A stretch of DNA of 64,000 bases from Aquimarina spongiae (GCF_900141785.1 NZ_FQYP01000003.1:62001-126000); one strand, 5' to 3'; positions 45,440-55,163 are shown, numbered from the stretch's first letter. Notes: generated by a model from the letters alone, not told the origin. Made by a program: numbers and translations.

Positions 45440-48400
45440 TTACTCTATAGTGAATTTTCTTGTTTTCATAACCTCAGGACCAGTAATTCTTGCGAAATAC
45501 GTTCCTGCAGGGAAAGAACTTACATTAATCTGTGCCTCTTTACCTTGGTATACTCTTTGTCCGTACATTGAGAAGATCTCAACATTTTCTAAAGGTATTT
45601 TACCTACAGAAATGTTTAAGATATCACTTGTTGGAACTGGGAATACCATAAATAACTCATCACCTACATCAGATAATGGATATGTGTCTACAGATCTTGC
45701 TCCACCTTCTACACAGAATGTAGTCGCTTCAGAACTAGTAAACTCTCCTCCAGTAACAATTGTACCTGCACTGCTTGATAATGCATAAGAACCGCTACCA
45801 AATCCACAACAGATTCCATCACCGAAAGAATCAAAGATTGTAAACGTATAATCTCCATCAGCTAATCCACTGATAGTTTCAGTTACTGTAGAACCATCAG
45901 GGTTTGCAGTAGAGTAGCTTTCTGATGCTACAACAGCACCACTAGAATCAGTAACCTCCCAAGATGTTTCTTGTGGGAAATTATCGAAGGTAATGCTCAA
46001 TGTTAAGTCTCCAGATACACAACCGCTACCAGATCCACCATCAGTAATAAGCGAAATATCGTCAATTGCAGCATCTGCTCTCCAGGTTGTTCCTGTTAAA
46101 CGGTTGAATCGCAATTGAACTCCTGTACCTAAATATGCAGCAAGATCTACTGTAGCCGTCTGCCAAGAGTTACCTTGGTTTCCGCTTCTGCTCCAGATAC
46201 TTGTCCAAGTTGCACCTTCGTCATTACTAGCCTCAAGATCTAATGAACCGAATCCGTTAGCTCCAAACATATGGTACTTGAAAGAAAATGTAGCCTCTGT
46301 AGCTGGCCCTAGGTCAATACATGGAGATGTAATAATTGCACGCTTGTTAGGGTACCCTATTCCGTTTCCAGATGCTTCAACGTATAAGTAGAATGAACCT
46401 TCTACCGCGCTAGCTGGTCCTGTATTTCTAGATGGAGTACCATTGGCATCTCTTATCCAGTCAAGATCATCACCACTATCCTGAGTCCATGCTCCGATAC
46501 CAGTTTCAAATCCTTCTCCATAAGGAGTACTAACTCCATTTAAACACCCAGTAGCTTCTGGTGTAGTCACACGAAGTGGGCTACTTACATCAGATTCGTT
46601 ACCAGCTGCATCTCTAGCCAATACTGTAAATTCGTATGTTGTTTGCGGAGTTAATCCTGAAACCGTAGCTGTTGTTCCAGCCACTGTAGCTACTACTACT
46701 CCGTCTTGTAAAACATCATATTCTGTAACTCCTACATTATCTGTAGAAGCATCCCAGCTTAAAGTAACCTGATTTGCAGCCAAATTAGAAGACGTTAAGT
46801 TAGCTGGTATAGAAGGAGCCTCTACATCTGGGTCCGCAGTGGTTACTGTTAATGTTGCACTTGCAGGAGATTCATTTCCGGCTGCATCTTTTGCAATTAC
46901 AAAGAAATCATAAGAGGTACTTGCAGTTAATCCAGAAACATCAAAGTTTGTTGTTGCAGAAGAACCGATTACAGCTCCATCCTGATACACATCATAAGAA
47001 GTAACACCGATATTATCTGTAGAAGCATCCCAACTTAAAGTAAGTGAAGATTCTGTTACTGAGGAAGCTGCTAAATTAGTAGGAGCAGTTGGTGCCTCAG
47101 TATCTGGAGTATCAGGCTCTATTTTGAAAGCTACCACGTGACTTCTTCTTACGTTTGGCGCTGGCCCTTTCATATACTCACTAATATGCCAGAACGTTAA
47201 GTCATCTGTAGGGTCAATAGTAATTTGACCATAGTCTCCGTAACGTCCATCTCCTCTGTTGTTTTGAGCATCTCCATCTGCAGAAACTTGCTCGGCAGCT
47301 GTCATCGTTCCTAGCGGATCACTAGCTAATCTTCCTGTAAATCTTAAAGAAGTAAATACAGTGCTACTTACAACAGTATATGCTAATCCTATATTTCCTT
47401 GAGCATCTTGTGCAATACTTCCACAAAAAGCACTAAGACCATCTGGCTGTACATATGTTCCTTCCTGGAAAATAGTCCAAGGCTGTCCATCTCCAGTTTG
47501 TCTTAATTCGTACCAACGGATACCTGCTAAACTATCAGTACCATCCAAATCCACTACAAAGTTTAATACAATAGAGTTGTGTGTACCAAAACGTCTGTAG
47601 TTTGTCATATACATCATAGTTGCCTGTAATGCATCAATATCTGGTCCGTTACCTGGCTCATCTAAGTTTTGGAATGATCCACCATCAAATACACTATCAA
47701 ATGGTGTAGTTGTTATTTCTTGTGGCTGTGAAATCGTAGAACTTGCAGGATTTGTCCAATCTACATTAGTTGTCCATACTTTGATATGGTCTTGAGAGAT
47801 TCCAGTCCAGCTATCATCCTGTAAATACAAAATAGAATGTCCTACACCTACCGGAGGTAAATTAGGTCCTGTAGAGTGAGATCCACCTGGGCTATAGAAT
47901 CCGTTAGTTTCTGCTCCTGGAAGAGGGAAACCAATTAATCCTGCACTTGCGTCTCCTACCAACATCTTATCCCTTTCTACCGCAAATACTACATCATTAC
48001 CACTAGGGTTATTCTGATCCTTGTTTGCAGTGATATAGTATCCATCGCTCCAGATTGATAGTTTTTCATAATCTGGGAATGATCCTGTATTAAATCGGTA
48101 AGTAAACCAACCGTCATTTACAGGGTCTGGTCCTTGCCCTACAGCAATCAGGATTCCATTTGGAGTATTACTAAATTGCATGATAATAAAGCGATCTGCA
48201 TAATTATCAAATACTACAATAGGATCTCCCAGCGTTTCTCCCGGAAAGATAGTTCCTAATGAAGCCTCTGGAACAAGCACATTACCTGCTCTATCCAAAA
48301 TACCAAAACCAGAGTTGAATGCATATACATAATGGTTTGGCCCAATGGCACCAGTTGCATCATTCAGTACAGTTCCGATATGAGCATCAAAGGATGCCAA

Positions 48401-48697
48401 AGGAGAAGTGGTAGCCATTTTTGTGGCATTTTTCTGCTTGGCTACAAGAGGGTCGATACCACCTGCAGGTTGAAATCCTTTACCAGGTACAAAAGTATTA
48501 GTACCTCGCATTTTAGGAGGAGCAACATGTGCAAATCCTTCTGCTGAAATTACGTTATCCATTTCTGCGATAGCAGGAATACTTCTTACGTAGGCCGCTT
48601 TACCAACAGTACTGGCTTTCATCGGGGCTCCTTTTTGAGCAAATAGCCCAAAACTACATAAAGTAAATAGTGTTACATAAAAGAGTTTTGTTTTCAT
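45440..48697 (-). CDS. Large T9SS-secreted protein with two Fn3 domains and a MAM-like domain
   Basis: 1085 residues. A signal peptide (KTKLFYVTLFTLCSFGLFAQ) is followed by about 500 residues of unassigned beta-rich sequence. Two fibronectin type III domains follow (about 535-622 and 626-713), then a MAM-like domain (about 725-892) and a short beta domain. At the C-terminus is a type IX secretion sorting domain (about 1012-1085: MFPVPTSDILNISVGKI, YFARITGPEVMKTRKFTIE). Probably surface-anchored or released, with adhesive or binding activity. The two Fn3 repeats are very close at DNA level. It is a single gene ended by a strong terminator. Confidence 0.9.
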   Translation of the reverse strand: MKTKLFYVTLFTLCSFGLFAQKGAPMKASTVGKAAYVRSIPAIAEMDNVISAEGFAHVAPPKMRGTNTFVPGKGFQPAGGIDPLVAKQKNATKMATTSPLASFDAHIGTVLNDATGAIGPNHYVYAFNSGFGILDRAGNVLVPEASLGTIFPGETLGDPIVVFDNYADRFIIMQFSNTPNGILIAVGQGPDPVNDGWFTYRFNTGSFPDYEKLSIWSDGYYITANKDQNNPSGNDVVFAVERDKMLVGDASAGLIGFPLPGAETNGFYSPGGSHSTGPNLPPVGVGHSILYLQDDSWTGISQDHIKVWTTNVDWTNPASSTISQPQEITTTPFDSVFDGGSFQNLDEPGNGPDIDALQATMMYMTNYRRFGTHNSIVLNFVVDLDGTDSLAGIRWYELRQTGDGQPWTIFQEGTYVQPDGLSAFCGSIAQDAQGNIGLAYTVVSSTVFTSLRFTGRLASDPLGTMTAAEQVSADGDAQNNRGDGRYGDYGQITIDPTDDLTFWHISEYMKGPAPNVRRSHVVAFKIEPDTPDTEAPTAPTNLAASSVTESSLTLSWDASTDNIGVTSYDVYQDGAVIGSSATTNFDVSGLTASTSYDFFVIAKDAAGNESPASATLTVTTADPDVEAPSIPANLTSSNLAANQVTLSWDASTDNVGVTEYDVLQDGVVVATVAGTTATVSGLTPQTTYEFTVLARDAAGNESDVSSPLRVTTPEATGCLNGVSTPYGEGFETGIGAWTQDSGDDLDWIRDANGTPSRNTGPASAVEGSFYLYVEASGNGIGYPNKRAIITSPCIDLGPATEATFSFKYHMFGANGFGSLDLEASNDEGATWTSIWSRSGNQGNSWQTATVDLAAYLGTGVQLRFNRLTGTTWRADAAIDDISLITDGGSGSGCVSGDLTLSITFDNFPQETSWEVTDSSGAVVASESYSTANPDGSTVTETISGLADGDYTFTIFDSFGDGICCGFGSGSYALSSSAGTIVTGGEFTSSEATTFCVEGGARSVDTYPLSDVGDELFMVFPVPTSDILNISVGKIPLENVEIFSMYGQRVYQGKEAQINVSSFPAGTYFARITGPEVMKTRKFTIE

Positions 48698-49091
48698 GTG
48701 TGTGAAATTTGATTAATTGTTTGTGTGAATTATAATTAGTATAAAATGATTTAAATGAGTGCAATTTTGAAGATTTGTTTTTAGGTTGAATAAAAGATAA
48801 AACTCGTTTATAATTATCGTGAAGAATTACTTCAATTATGACATTGTTAAATATAGAATAATTCGCCTAGAAACAAAAAAATAAGATGTCATAAAATACT
48901 TACAATCAAATAATTGTGCTAAAACCGTACTCTTAATGAGGCTTTATTTCCAAATTTACATATATAACAGATTGATGTATATTAGTATATTATTTAACAA
49001 ATACTTTTTCATAAACATGTACTAACTTAACAAATCTTTGGGAAGCCCAGAATTAGCAATATGTAAGAAAAATACTGCCAACAAAAAAAGA
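48698..49091. other. Gene-less region upstream of the T9SS cargo gene
   Basis: AT-rich, no coding frame. On the minus strand TAAATTTG at 48951-48958 is a perfect TAnnTTTG match, but would give a leader of about 245 nt. No other feature is seen. Confidence 0.35.
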
Positions 49092-49120
49092 AAAGAGTGG
49101 CCTCAAAAAAACCACTCTTT
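49092..49120 (-). terminator. Terminator of the outer-membrane protein gene
   Basis: A 9-bp perfect stem AAAGAGTGG / CCACTCTTT with an 11-nt loop, followed on the minus strand by a T-rich stretch TTCTTTTTTTG. It lies 109 bp after the stop codon of the 49229-50299 gene. Confidence 0.8.
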
Positions 49121-49228
49121 CCCCGTGAGAACATTTGCTAATGTCTAATAACTATTTTAAAAATATTTTAAAGGTTTAATTTCACTGGTTTCTAACTACT
49201 AAGATAGTTCATCGATAATATTAATCGA

Positions 49229-50299
49229 TTAAAGGTCGAATCGCAATCCAAGGGATACATTATTTTGCTCAATTTCAGCGTTTCTGAAAACCGGAGAGAT
49301 ATCATACTTTAAATAAAAAGACATATCTCCAAAACCTAAATATGAACTTACCCCATAAATTAAATCACTAGTATTGTAATCTCTTTTGATCTTATCCTTT
49401 ACCTTATCGCCATTTTCTTTGAATTTCAGTTTTTGACGAGTACTTATATTTGCTCCTACGTATCCTCCAATTCCGATTCTAAATTTTCGAGCGGTATAAT
49501 ATCTAATACTTTTTTCGGTTTCTTTTACCCTCGAAGGACCAAATTCAAAATGCACAGGCACCACAATGTTGTCCATTCTAAACTTGGACTTATCTAGCTC
49601 TACAGGAAACTCTTCTAAATTGGTTTGATTACCATTTTCTACAAAATATCGGTTTCCTGTAGGTTTTAACCCATTTGACACATAAGAGATTCCATATTTA
49701 AACCTTAGGAAATTAGTATTCTTAAATACTCTTGTCTTCCAGGCCCAACCTAACTCAAAAAATCGGCTTCCTGCAATCCTATAATCAAGATCATCTAAAG
49801 ACTGGTCCTCTGCAATAGCATTATTCAATCCAAAAGCTACTACCAGATCTGATGTGGTTCTTCGGTCATATTTTATTTCTTTCTCTTTTACGTTTTTAAT
49901 CTGAATTCCAAACAAAATATCTCCATCTTCCAAATCTTTGGCTCCCAATCCAATTTCTAGTTTTTCGGTATCCGTCCCGAGGAATTCGTCTCCATTTCTC
50001 TCCAAAAGTGCAATTCGATTATCCAAAATAGCCAATCCGTTTTCGATATTTAAAGCATGAACTTTGGCCGCTTCTTCTTTTAATTTTTGTGCTTCTGCTT
50101 TGGTAATTTCGTTATTCTCTAACCGTTTATTTATCGACTCTACCTCTTCTTTAAGCGCCTCTTTTTCTGCAGTGATAATTTGCTCTTTTTGCTGTTTTAA
50201 TCTTCCAATTTTTGTATTGTCTATGGTTTCTTGCGCCCCCAAAAACTGGGCAATACATGTCATGGCTACGATTGTAGCTATAGTAACTAATGTCTTCAT
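49229..50299 (-). CDS. Outer-membrane beta-barrel protein with N-terminal coiled coil
   Basis: 356 residues. A signal peptide (MKTLVTIATIVAMTCIAQFLGAQ) is followed by a charged coiled-coil of about 70 residues (LKQQKEQIITAEKEALKEEV). Then come amphipathic strands typical of a barrel: FFELGWAWKTRVFKNTNFLR, FRIGIGGYVGANISTRQKLK, DMSFYLKYDISPVFRNAEIE. The chain ends VSLGLRFDL, resembling the C-terminal strand of barrel proteins. Possible roles are envelope structure or stress sensing. It is third in a unit with an ECF sigma factor and its anti-sigma candidate, with a stable hairpin in front. Confidence 0.72.
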   Translation of the reverse strand: MKTLVTIATIVAMTCIAQFLGAQETIDNTKIGRLKQQKEQIITAEKEALKEEVESINKRLENNEITKAEAQKLKEEAAKVHALNIENGLAILDNRIALLERNGDEFLGTDTEKLEIGLGAKDLEDGDILFGIQIKNVKEKEIKYDRRTTSDLVVAFGLNNAIAEDQSLDDLDYRIAGSRFFELGWAWKTRVFKNTNFLRFKYGISYVSNGLKPTGNRYFVENGNQTNLEEFPVELDKSKFRMDNIVVPVHFEFGPSRVKETEKSIRYYTARKFRIGIGGYVGANISTRQKLKFKENGDKVKDKIKRDYNTSDLIYGVSSYLGFGDMSFYLKYDISPVFRNAEIEQNNVSLGLRFDL

Positions 50300-50316
50300 T
50301 TAAATTGATTTTGATA

Positions 50317-50354
50317 TTCTGCACAATCCCTTTTTATCAAGGGATTATGCAGAA
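50317..50354 (-). repeat. Stable intercistronic hairpin before the outer-membrane protein gene
   Basis: TTCTGCA-C-AATCCCTT pairs with AAGGGATT-A-TGCAGAA: 15 of 16 base pairs around a 6-nt loop. No T-run follows, so it is probably not a terminator; an mRNA-processing or stability element is likely. Confidence 0.6.
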
Positions 50355-50373
50355 CTTGATTGATGAATGATTC

Positions 50374-51207
50374 TTAATTTTCCCGCTCTGCTACAGCAGT
50401 TCTTACTTTCTTAAAACCAGTTTTAAGCGCTTCAAAAACTCGTTGTTTAAAAGTTTCATCGATTTCTTCTTCTACATCTTGCAGAAGTGCCGATGCACTA
50501 ACCGTATTAGAATTTAATATTCTTTGTGATGTTATTTCTCGTTGTGCGTTACGCAATAGCTGGTTGATCTCCTCTTCGGTAACTTCGTTTTGATCTTTTT
50601 GGAGCTCATCTACCTGTGCTAATACGTCTGCTATTTTTTCCTCTATTACATTGGCATCTACAGGTAAAACCTCTTTTTCATTTAAAGTCCCTGCTACAGC
50701 TTCTTTAGTATCAAATTGTTTGTTTAAATCGACTCGATCAACTTTTTCAAAAGTGTCTTTTACTTTAGTACCATTATTTTTGGCAGCCTCAGCTACTTTA
50801 TTGTCTACAGCAAGTTGTTTTTTTACAGAAATTGCTTCAGACTTTTTCTTTTCTATGGCTACTGTTTCGTCCTTCTTCTCTTCTACGGGAATAATCTCCT
50901 TCTCCTTTTGCTCATTAAGTGTGATTTCTGTTTGGTCTTTTTTCAAAATCTCATCACTTCTATCTACAATTTCTATCTTATTAGGTTCTTCCGAAAGACT
51001 TTTGTTTCTCCATACGGCTGTTATCACTAATACTCCTACAAAAACAGCTGCTATACTGTACCATAAGATTTTGTTATCTTTTTTTCTTTTCTTGGCCTCG
51101 TGTACATCCAGTTGAGACGCTAACTTCTCCCAAGAACTTACTGTAGGTTCTATAGCGCGTTCTTCGAGCTTCTCTCTTATATTATCTTCAAATTTCAATG
51201 GCGCCAT
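50374..51207 (-). CDS. Anti-sigma-like single-pass membrane protein
   Basis: 277 residues. The cytoplasmic N-terminus of about 45 residues (FEDNIREKLEERAIEPTVSS) is followed by one membrane segment (ILWYSIAAVFVGVLVITAVW, around 46-65). A long charged Lys/Glu-rich extracytoplasmic part with coiled-coil character completes it. The gene starts inside the last codons of the sigma factor gene (20-bp overlap), the normal arrangement for sigma/anti-sigma pairs. The role is therefore inferred from context; I do not recognise a ZAS-type zinc motif. Confidence 0.7.
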   Translation of the reverse strand: MAPLKFEDNIREKLEERAIEPTVSSWEKLASQLDVHEAKKRKKDNKILWYSIAAVFVGVLVITAVWRNKSLSEEPNKIEIVDRSDEILKKDQTEITLNEQKEKEIIPVEEKKDETVAIEKKKSEAISVKKQLAVDNKVAEAAKNNGTKVKDTFEKVDRVDLNKQFDTKEAVAGTLNEKEVLPVDANVIEEKIADVLAQVDELQKDQNEVTEEEINQLLRNAQREITSQRILNSNTVSASALLQDVEEEIDETFKQRVFEALKTGFKKVRTAVAEREN

Positions 51208-51757
51208 TACTTAATTTATTTTGTTGGTTCACTCTGTGCTGTAGCATTTTTCTTGCTTTAAACAATTGTGATTTCGATGTGTTTTCTGAAATCTCCAACA
51301 TTTTTGCAATCTCGCTATGTTTGTACCCTTCTACAGCATACAATACAAACACCATTCTATATCCTTCTGGAAGACCATCAATTAATTCCTGAATTTGCTC
51401 TACTTCTAATTCTGTATTGATATTATTCCAGGACTCTTCTTTATAATTTGGCATTTCTTCGGTAAAGAAAATTTTCTTTTCTTTTCTTAAAAATGAAATC
51501 GATTCGTTAACCATAATTCTTCGTACCCAACCTTCAAAACTTCCTTCAAACTTAAATTTATTCAGGTTTAAGAATACTTTCAAAAAACCATTGAGCATAA
51601 CATCCTCTGCAAACTGGATATCTTTAACATACCTCCTACATACACTAAGCATTTTTGGTGCATACTTGGTGTATAGCTGATGCTGAGCATCCCGCTGCTG
51701 ATTGGCGGCCTTTTTGATAAGTTGCGTTTCGCTTTTATAAAATTGAATTACTTTCAA
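51188..51757 (-). CDS. ECF-type RNA polymerase sigma factor
   Basis: 189 residues from a TTG start. Region 2 is seen at about residues 27-90 (LYTKYAPKMLSVCRRYVKDI, FEGWVRRIMVNESISFLRK) and region 4 at about 122-175 (LPEGYRMVFVLYAVEGYKHS, EIAKMLEISENTSKSQLFKA). There is no region 3, as in ECF sigma factors. It directs transcription of an envelope- or stress-related set. It overlaps the anti-sigma candidate and heads a unit ending with the outer-membrane protein gene. Confidence 0.9.
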   Translation of the reverse strand: MKVIQFYKSETQLIKKAANQQRDAQHQLYTKYAPKMLSVCRRYVKDIQFAEDVMLNGFLKVFLNLNKFKFEGSFEGWVRRIMVNESISFLRKEKKIFFTEEMPNYKEESWNNINTELEVEQIQELIDGLPEGYRMVFVLYAVEGYKHSEIAKMLEISENTSKSQLFKARKMLQHRVNQQNKLSNGAIEI

Positions 51758-51913
51758 CGTAAAGAGTGATTAATTAGATCTTCTATTAGCATAGACGTCA
51801 AAGAAAATAAAATGGTTGCCTATGTCATTATTATTTTTGATAAATCACAAAAAAACACCAAAAAACCTATGTAAACTACTGATTAAAAGGTAAGTAAATT
51901 TTTAAAAAATAAT

Positions 51914-52891
51914 TTATTTTTTTCGGTCAATTACGTAATTTACCATAAGCTCTAGTGAAGATCGGTAATCAGAATTTGGATATTCGGACAAAATGGACAA
52001 GGCTTGATCCTTAAAATCATTCATGATTTTGATCCCATATTCTAAGCCACCACTTTCTTTTACAAACGCGATTACCTCTTTTACCCGTTTCTTGTCCTTA
52101 TTATGATTTTTTACAGAGTTAATCAGCCATTTTCTTTTATCCTTACTGCAATTGTTGAGCGTATAAATCAATGGCAAGGTCATTTTTTGTTCTTTGATAT
52201 CAATTCCAGTAGGCTTTCCGATAGCTGTATCACCATAATCAAAAAGATCATCTTTTATTTGAAATGCCATTCCTATAAGCTCTCCAAATTTTCTCATCTT
52301 TTCGACATCCTCAGTTTCTGGCACAACCGAACAAGCTCCCAGGCCACAACAAGCTGCAATCAATGTTGCTGTTTTCTGACGGATAATCTCGTAATAAATC
52401 TCTTCGGTAATATCTAGTTTTCTTGCTTTTTCTATCTGTAGTAATTCTCCTTCACTCATTTCCCGTACTGCTACCGAAATAATTCGAAGTAAGTCAAAAT
52501 CTCCATAATCAATGGATAGCAATAGCCCTTTGGACAACAAATAATCACCTACTAAAACTGCAATCTTATTCTTCCATAGTGCATTAATCGAGAAAAAACC
52601 ACGTCTACGATTCGAATCATCCACCACATCATCATGTACTAACGTAGCGGTATGAATTAATTCTATTACCGAAGCGCCGCGATAAGTTCTTTCGTTTACT
52701 TCTCCTCCGGAAACCAGTTTGGCAACCAAAAACACAAACATAGGTCGCATCTGTTTTCCTTTACGGTTTACGATGTAATGTGTAATACGATTAAGGAGCG
52801 CCACCTTTGAAGACATTGAATCTGAAAACTTTTTCTCGAAAAGTTCCATTTCATCAATAATAGGCAGTTTTATTTGCTCAACAACTTTCAA
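51914..52891 (-). CDS. Polyprenyl diphosphate synthase
   Basis: 325 residues from a TTG start. It elongates prenyl diphosphates, giving the quinone side chain or a similar product. Both Asp-rich motifs are intact: LVHDDVVDDSNRRRG (around residues 87-101) and FQIKDDLFDYGD (around 212-223). GKQMRPMFVFLVAK is the early conserved segment. The chain length cannot be read reliably; octaprenyl-type (IspB-like) is the usual annotation. A single gene. Confidence 0.92.
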   Translation of the reverse strand: MKVVEQIKLPIIDEMELFEKKFSDSMSSKVALLNRITHYIVNRKGKQMRPMFVFLVAKLVSGGEVNERTYRGASVIELIHTATLVHDDVVDDSNRRRGFFSINALWKNKIAVLVGDYLLSKGLLLSIDYGDFDLLRIISVAVREMSEGELLQIEKARKLDITEEIYYEIIRQKTATLIAACCGLGACSVVPETEDVEKMRKFGELIGMAFQIKDDLFDYGDTAIGKPTGIDIKEQKMTLPLIYTLNNCSKDKRKWLINSVKNHNKDKKRVKEVIAFVKESGGLEYGIKIMNDFKDQALSILSEYPNSDYRSSLELMVNYVIDRKK

Positions 52892-52979
52892 CAGGAAGTA
52901 TTATGGTTCTACTAAAATTTGCTACGAAGATAGTATAATTTGTTTTTTGATAAACCCTAATAGTGTTAATAAAGAAAAA

Positions 52980-54020
52980 TCAAGATTTGTTAGCCAATTG
53001 ACCGCAAGCTGCATCGATATCTTTTCCTCTACTTCGACGAACATTTACTACAATCCCTTTATTTTCTAATGCAGAAATATATTGATCTATTGCAGCCGAT
53101 GATGCTTGCTGAAATTCACCATCATCAATAGGGTTATATTCTATTAAATTTACCTTGCAGGGTACGTAAGAGCAAAACCTAATTAGTGCATCAATATCTT
53201 TTTTCTTGTCGTTGATACCTTTCCAAACTACATACTCGTAAGTAATTCTGCTTTTTGTTTTGGCATACCAGTATTCTAAAGCTTCTTTAAGGTCTGTGAG
53301 CGGAAAGGTCTCATTAAAAGGCATGATCGCCGTTCTTACTTCATCCAAAGCCGAATGTAAAGAAACTGCCAACCTAAACTTCACTTCATCATCAGCCATT
53401 TTTTTGATCATTTTTGGCACTCCAGAGGTAGACAAGGTAATTCGTCTGGGAGACATTCCTAATCCCTCTGGTGATGTAATTTTATCAATTGCTTTAATCA
53501 CATTATTATAGTTCATAAGAGGCTCTCCCATCCCCATAAACACGATATTAGACAATGGACGATTGTAGTACAATTTGCTTTCCTTATCAATGGCTACCAC
53601 TTGATCATAAATCTCATCGGGGTTAAGGTTACGCATTCTTTTTAAACGTGCTGTTGCGCAGAACTTGCAATCCAGACTACACCCTACTTGAGAAGAAACA
53701 CAAGCTGTAGTTCTTGTAGGAGTTGGAATAAGCACAGATTCTACAATCAAACCATCATGCAATCTTACTGCATTTTTTATGGTACCATCTGCACTGCGCT
53801 GCATTTGATCTACTCGAATATGATTGATCACAAAGTTCTCTTCCAACATGAGCCGCGTTGCTTTGGAGATATTGGTCATATCATCAAAACTATGAGCTCC
53901 TTTGTTCCAAAGCCATTCATATACCTGATTCCCACGAAAAGCTTTGTCTCCATGTTCCTCAAAAAAAGATCGCAATTGATCTTTTGTATATGCTCGTATG
54001 TCTTTTTTCTTTACTGCCAT
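52980..54020 (-). CDS. rlmN: 23S rRNA/tRNA adenine-C2 methyltransferase RlmN
   Basis: 346 residues from the ATG at 54020 (MAVKKKDIRAYTKDQLRSFF); the frame runs 12 codons further up. A radical-SAM enzyme that methylates A2503 of 23S rRNA and A37 of some tRNAs. The cluster motif CSLDCKFCATARLKRMRNL (CxxxCxxC) is around residue 113. Near the C-terminus RGKDIDAACGQLA supplies the methylated Cys. FMGMGEPLMNYNNV and SLHSALDEVR are also family-specific. Confidence 0.96.
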   Translation of the reverse strand: MAVKKKDIRAYTKDQLRSFFEEHGDKAFRGNQVYEWLWNKGAHSFDDMTNISKATRLMLEENFVINHIRVDQMQRSADGTIKNAVRLHDGLIVESVLIPTPTRTTACVSSQVGCSLDCKFCATARLKRMRNLNPDEIYDQVVAIDKESKLYYNRPLSNIVFMGMGEPLMNYNNVIKAIDKITSPEGLGMSPRRITLSTSGVPKMIKKMADDEVKFRLAVSLHSALDEVRTAIMPFNETFPLTDLKEALEYWYAKTKSRITYEYVVWKGINDKKKDIDALIRFCSYVPCKVNLIEYNPIDDGEFQQASSAAIDQYISALENKGIVVNVRRSRGKDIDAACGQLANKS

Positions 54021-54078
54021 ATTTTGCAAAAGTAAATGATATTGTGCTACCGACACAAATATTATTCACAACAAAAAA

Positions 54079-54099
54079 CCCTCAGTAAAGTGCTGAGGG
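54079..54099 (-). terminator. Terminator of the 54128-55063 gene
   Basis: A 7-bp perfect stem CCCTCAG / CTGAGGG with a 7-nt loop, followed on the minus strand by TTTTTTG. It lies 29 bp after the stop codon. Confidence 0.8.
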
Positions 54100-54127
54100 C
54101 TTCATTATTTTTTTATTTCTCCAGGAA

Positions 54128-55063
54128 TTATTTCTTAGAATCTTTTATTCTTCTCCATTCATGTATTCCTCCTCCGCCTTTGTACTTTACATAAAGTACA
54201 TCACGTTTTTCTTCTTCGGTCCAAATTTGACAGTCGGCTTTTTCTCCAGTCCATACATTAGTATAGGTACCTCCTTCATATTTATCACCACTAAAACGAA
54301 GGTTCTTAAGAATAGTCATCCCTTCTATCTTTTTGTTTTTGTCTTCTCCAGTACATTTGAAACAAACATCATCTCTCTCAGATTCTCTCATCATTTTTTC
54401 GATAGTACCAAAAACTTTACCGTCGATGATATACACCTGAACCACGCTTAAAGCTACTCCAGATTCTTTATCGATCATTCTCCATTTCCCTAACACAGGA
54501 TTTGGTTTATAGGCAGCCAATAGATTTTCTTTCAAATCATAATCTACAGGATTTTCACCTAACCAAATTTTAAACAGTGCAGTTTTGAACTCCATGTTGG
54601 TCATGGTACCTAGAATGGTTCTATTTCTGAACACAGTTAATTTCCCGCCTTTGGTATGTAATATTTTGATGATATCAAATTTCTTAACATCATTGGGAAG
54701 AAGTCCAATAAACTTGCGAATATGATCTTCTAATTTGAAGCTATTACCATTTGTAGCTACTTCAATTCCACCTCTGATTAATTTTTCAAGGCCTTTCTGA
54801 TTCATTGAAGATAGTACTTTGATCGTAACCGCCATTTCTTTGTCCTTTTCGGCTACTTTTACTCCATCTTCTGGTCCTTCTACTTCGAAGTCCAGATATA
54901 ATCCAATTGCATATAATTTTTCTCGTTCTCCGGCACCATTAAGCATCAATTCCGTTTCTCCGAATTTATCAGTATCATTAAAACGAACTACACCGACTTT
55001 TGTTTGGGCCAAAGAGCATACAACAGTAAAAAATGTAAGGTAACACAATACTTTTTTCATCAT
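54128..55063 (-). CDS. Exported two-domain protein: chalcone-isomerase-like plus DUF2147
   Basis: 311 residues. A signal peptide (MMKKVLCYLTFFTVVCSLAQ) is followed by a chalcone-isomerase-like region at about 22-180 (LMLNGAGEREKLYAIGLYLD, FRNRTILGTMTNMEFKTALF). Then comes a DUF2147-type region at about 190-305 (VLGKWRMIDKESGVALSV, IEGMTILKNLRFSGDKYEGG, IWTEEEKRDVLYV). The first domain family binds lipid-like or small molecules in several bacteria; the second has no known role. It is probably periplasmic. A single gene with its own terminator and an upstream region rich in inverted repeats. Confidence 0.75.
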   Translation of the reverse strand: MMKKVLCYLTFFTVVCSLAQTKVGVVRFNDTDKFGETELMLNGAGEREKLYAIGLYLDFEVEGPEDGVKVAEKDKEMAVTIKVLSSMNQKGLEKLIRGGIEVATNGNSFKLEDHIRKFIGLLPNDVKKFDIIKILHTKGGKLTVFRNRTILGTMTNMEFKTALFKIWLGENPVDYDLKENLLAAYKPNPVLGKWRMIDKESGVALSVVQVYIIDGKVFGTIEKMMRESERDDVCFKCTGEDKNKKIEGMTILKNLRFSGDKYEGGTYTNVWTGEKADCQIWTEEEKRDVLYVKYKGGGGIHEWRRIKDSKK

Positions 55064-55163
55064 TATCTATTTAGGTTTTGTTCAAGGTTTTTTAACAGGA
55101 AAACAAAAAACGGTCCAATTCTATAAAAAGTACCCCGATATTCTGTATTCAATATGTTATTTT

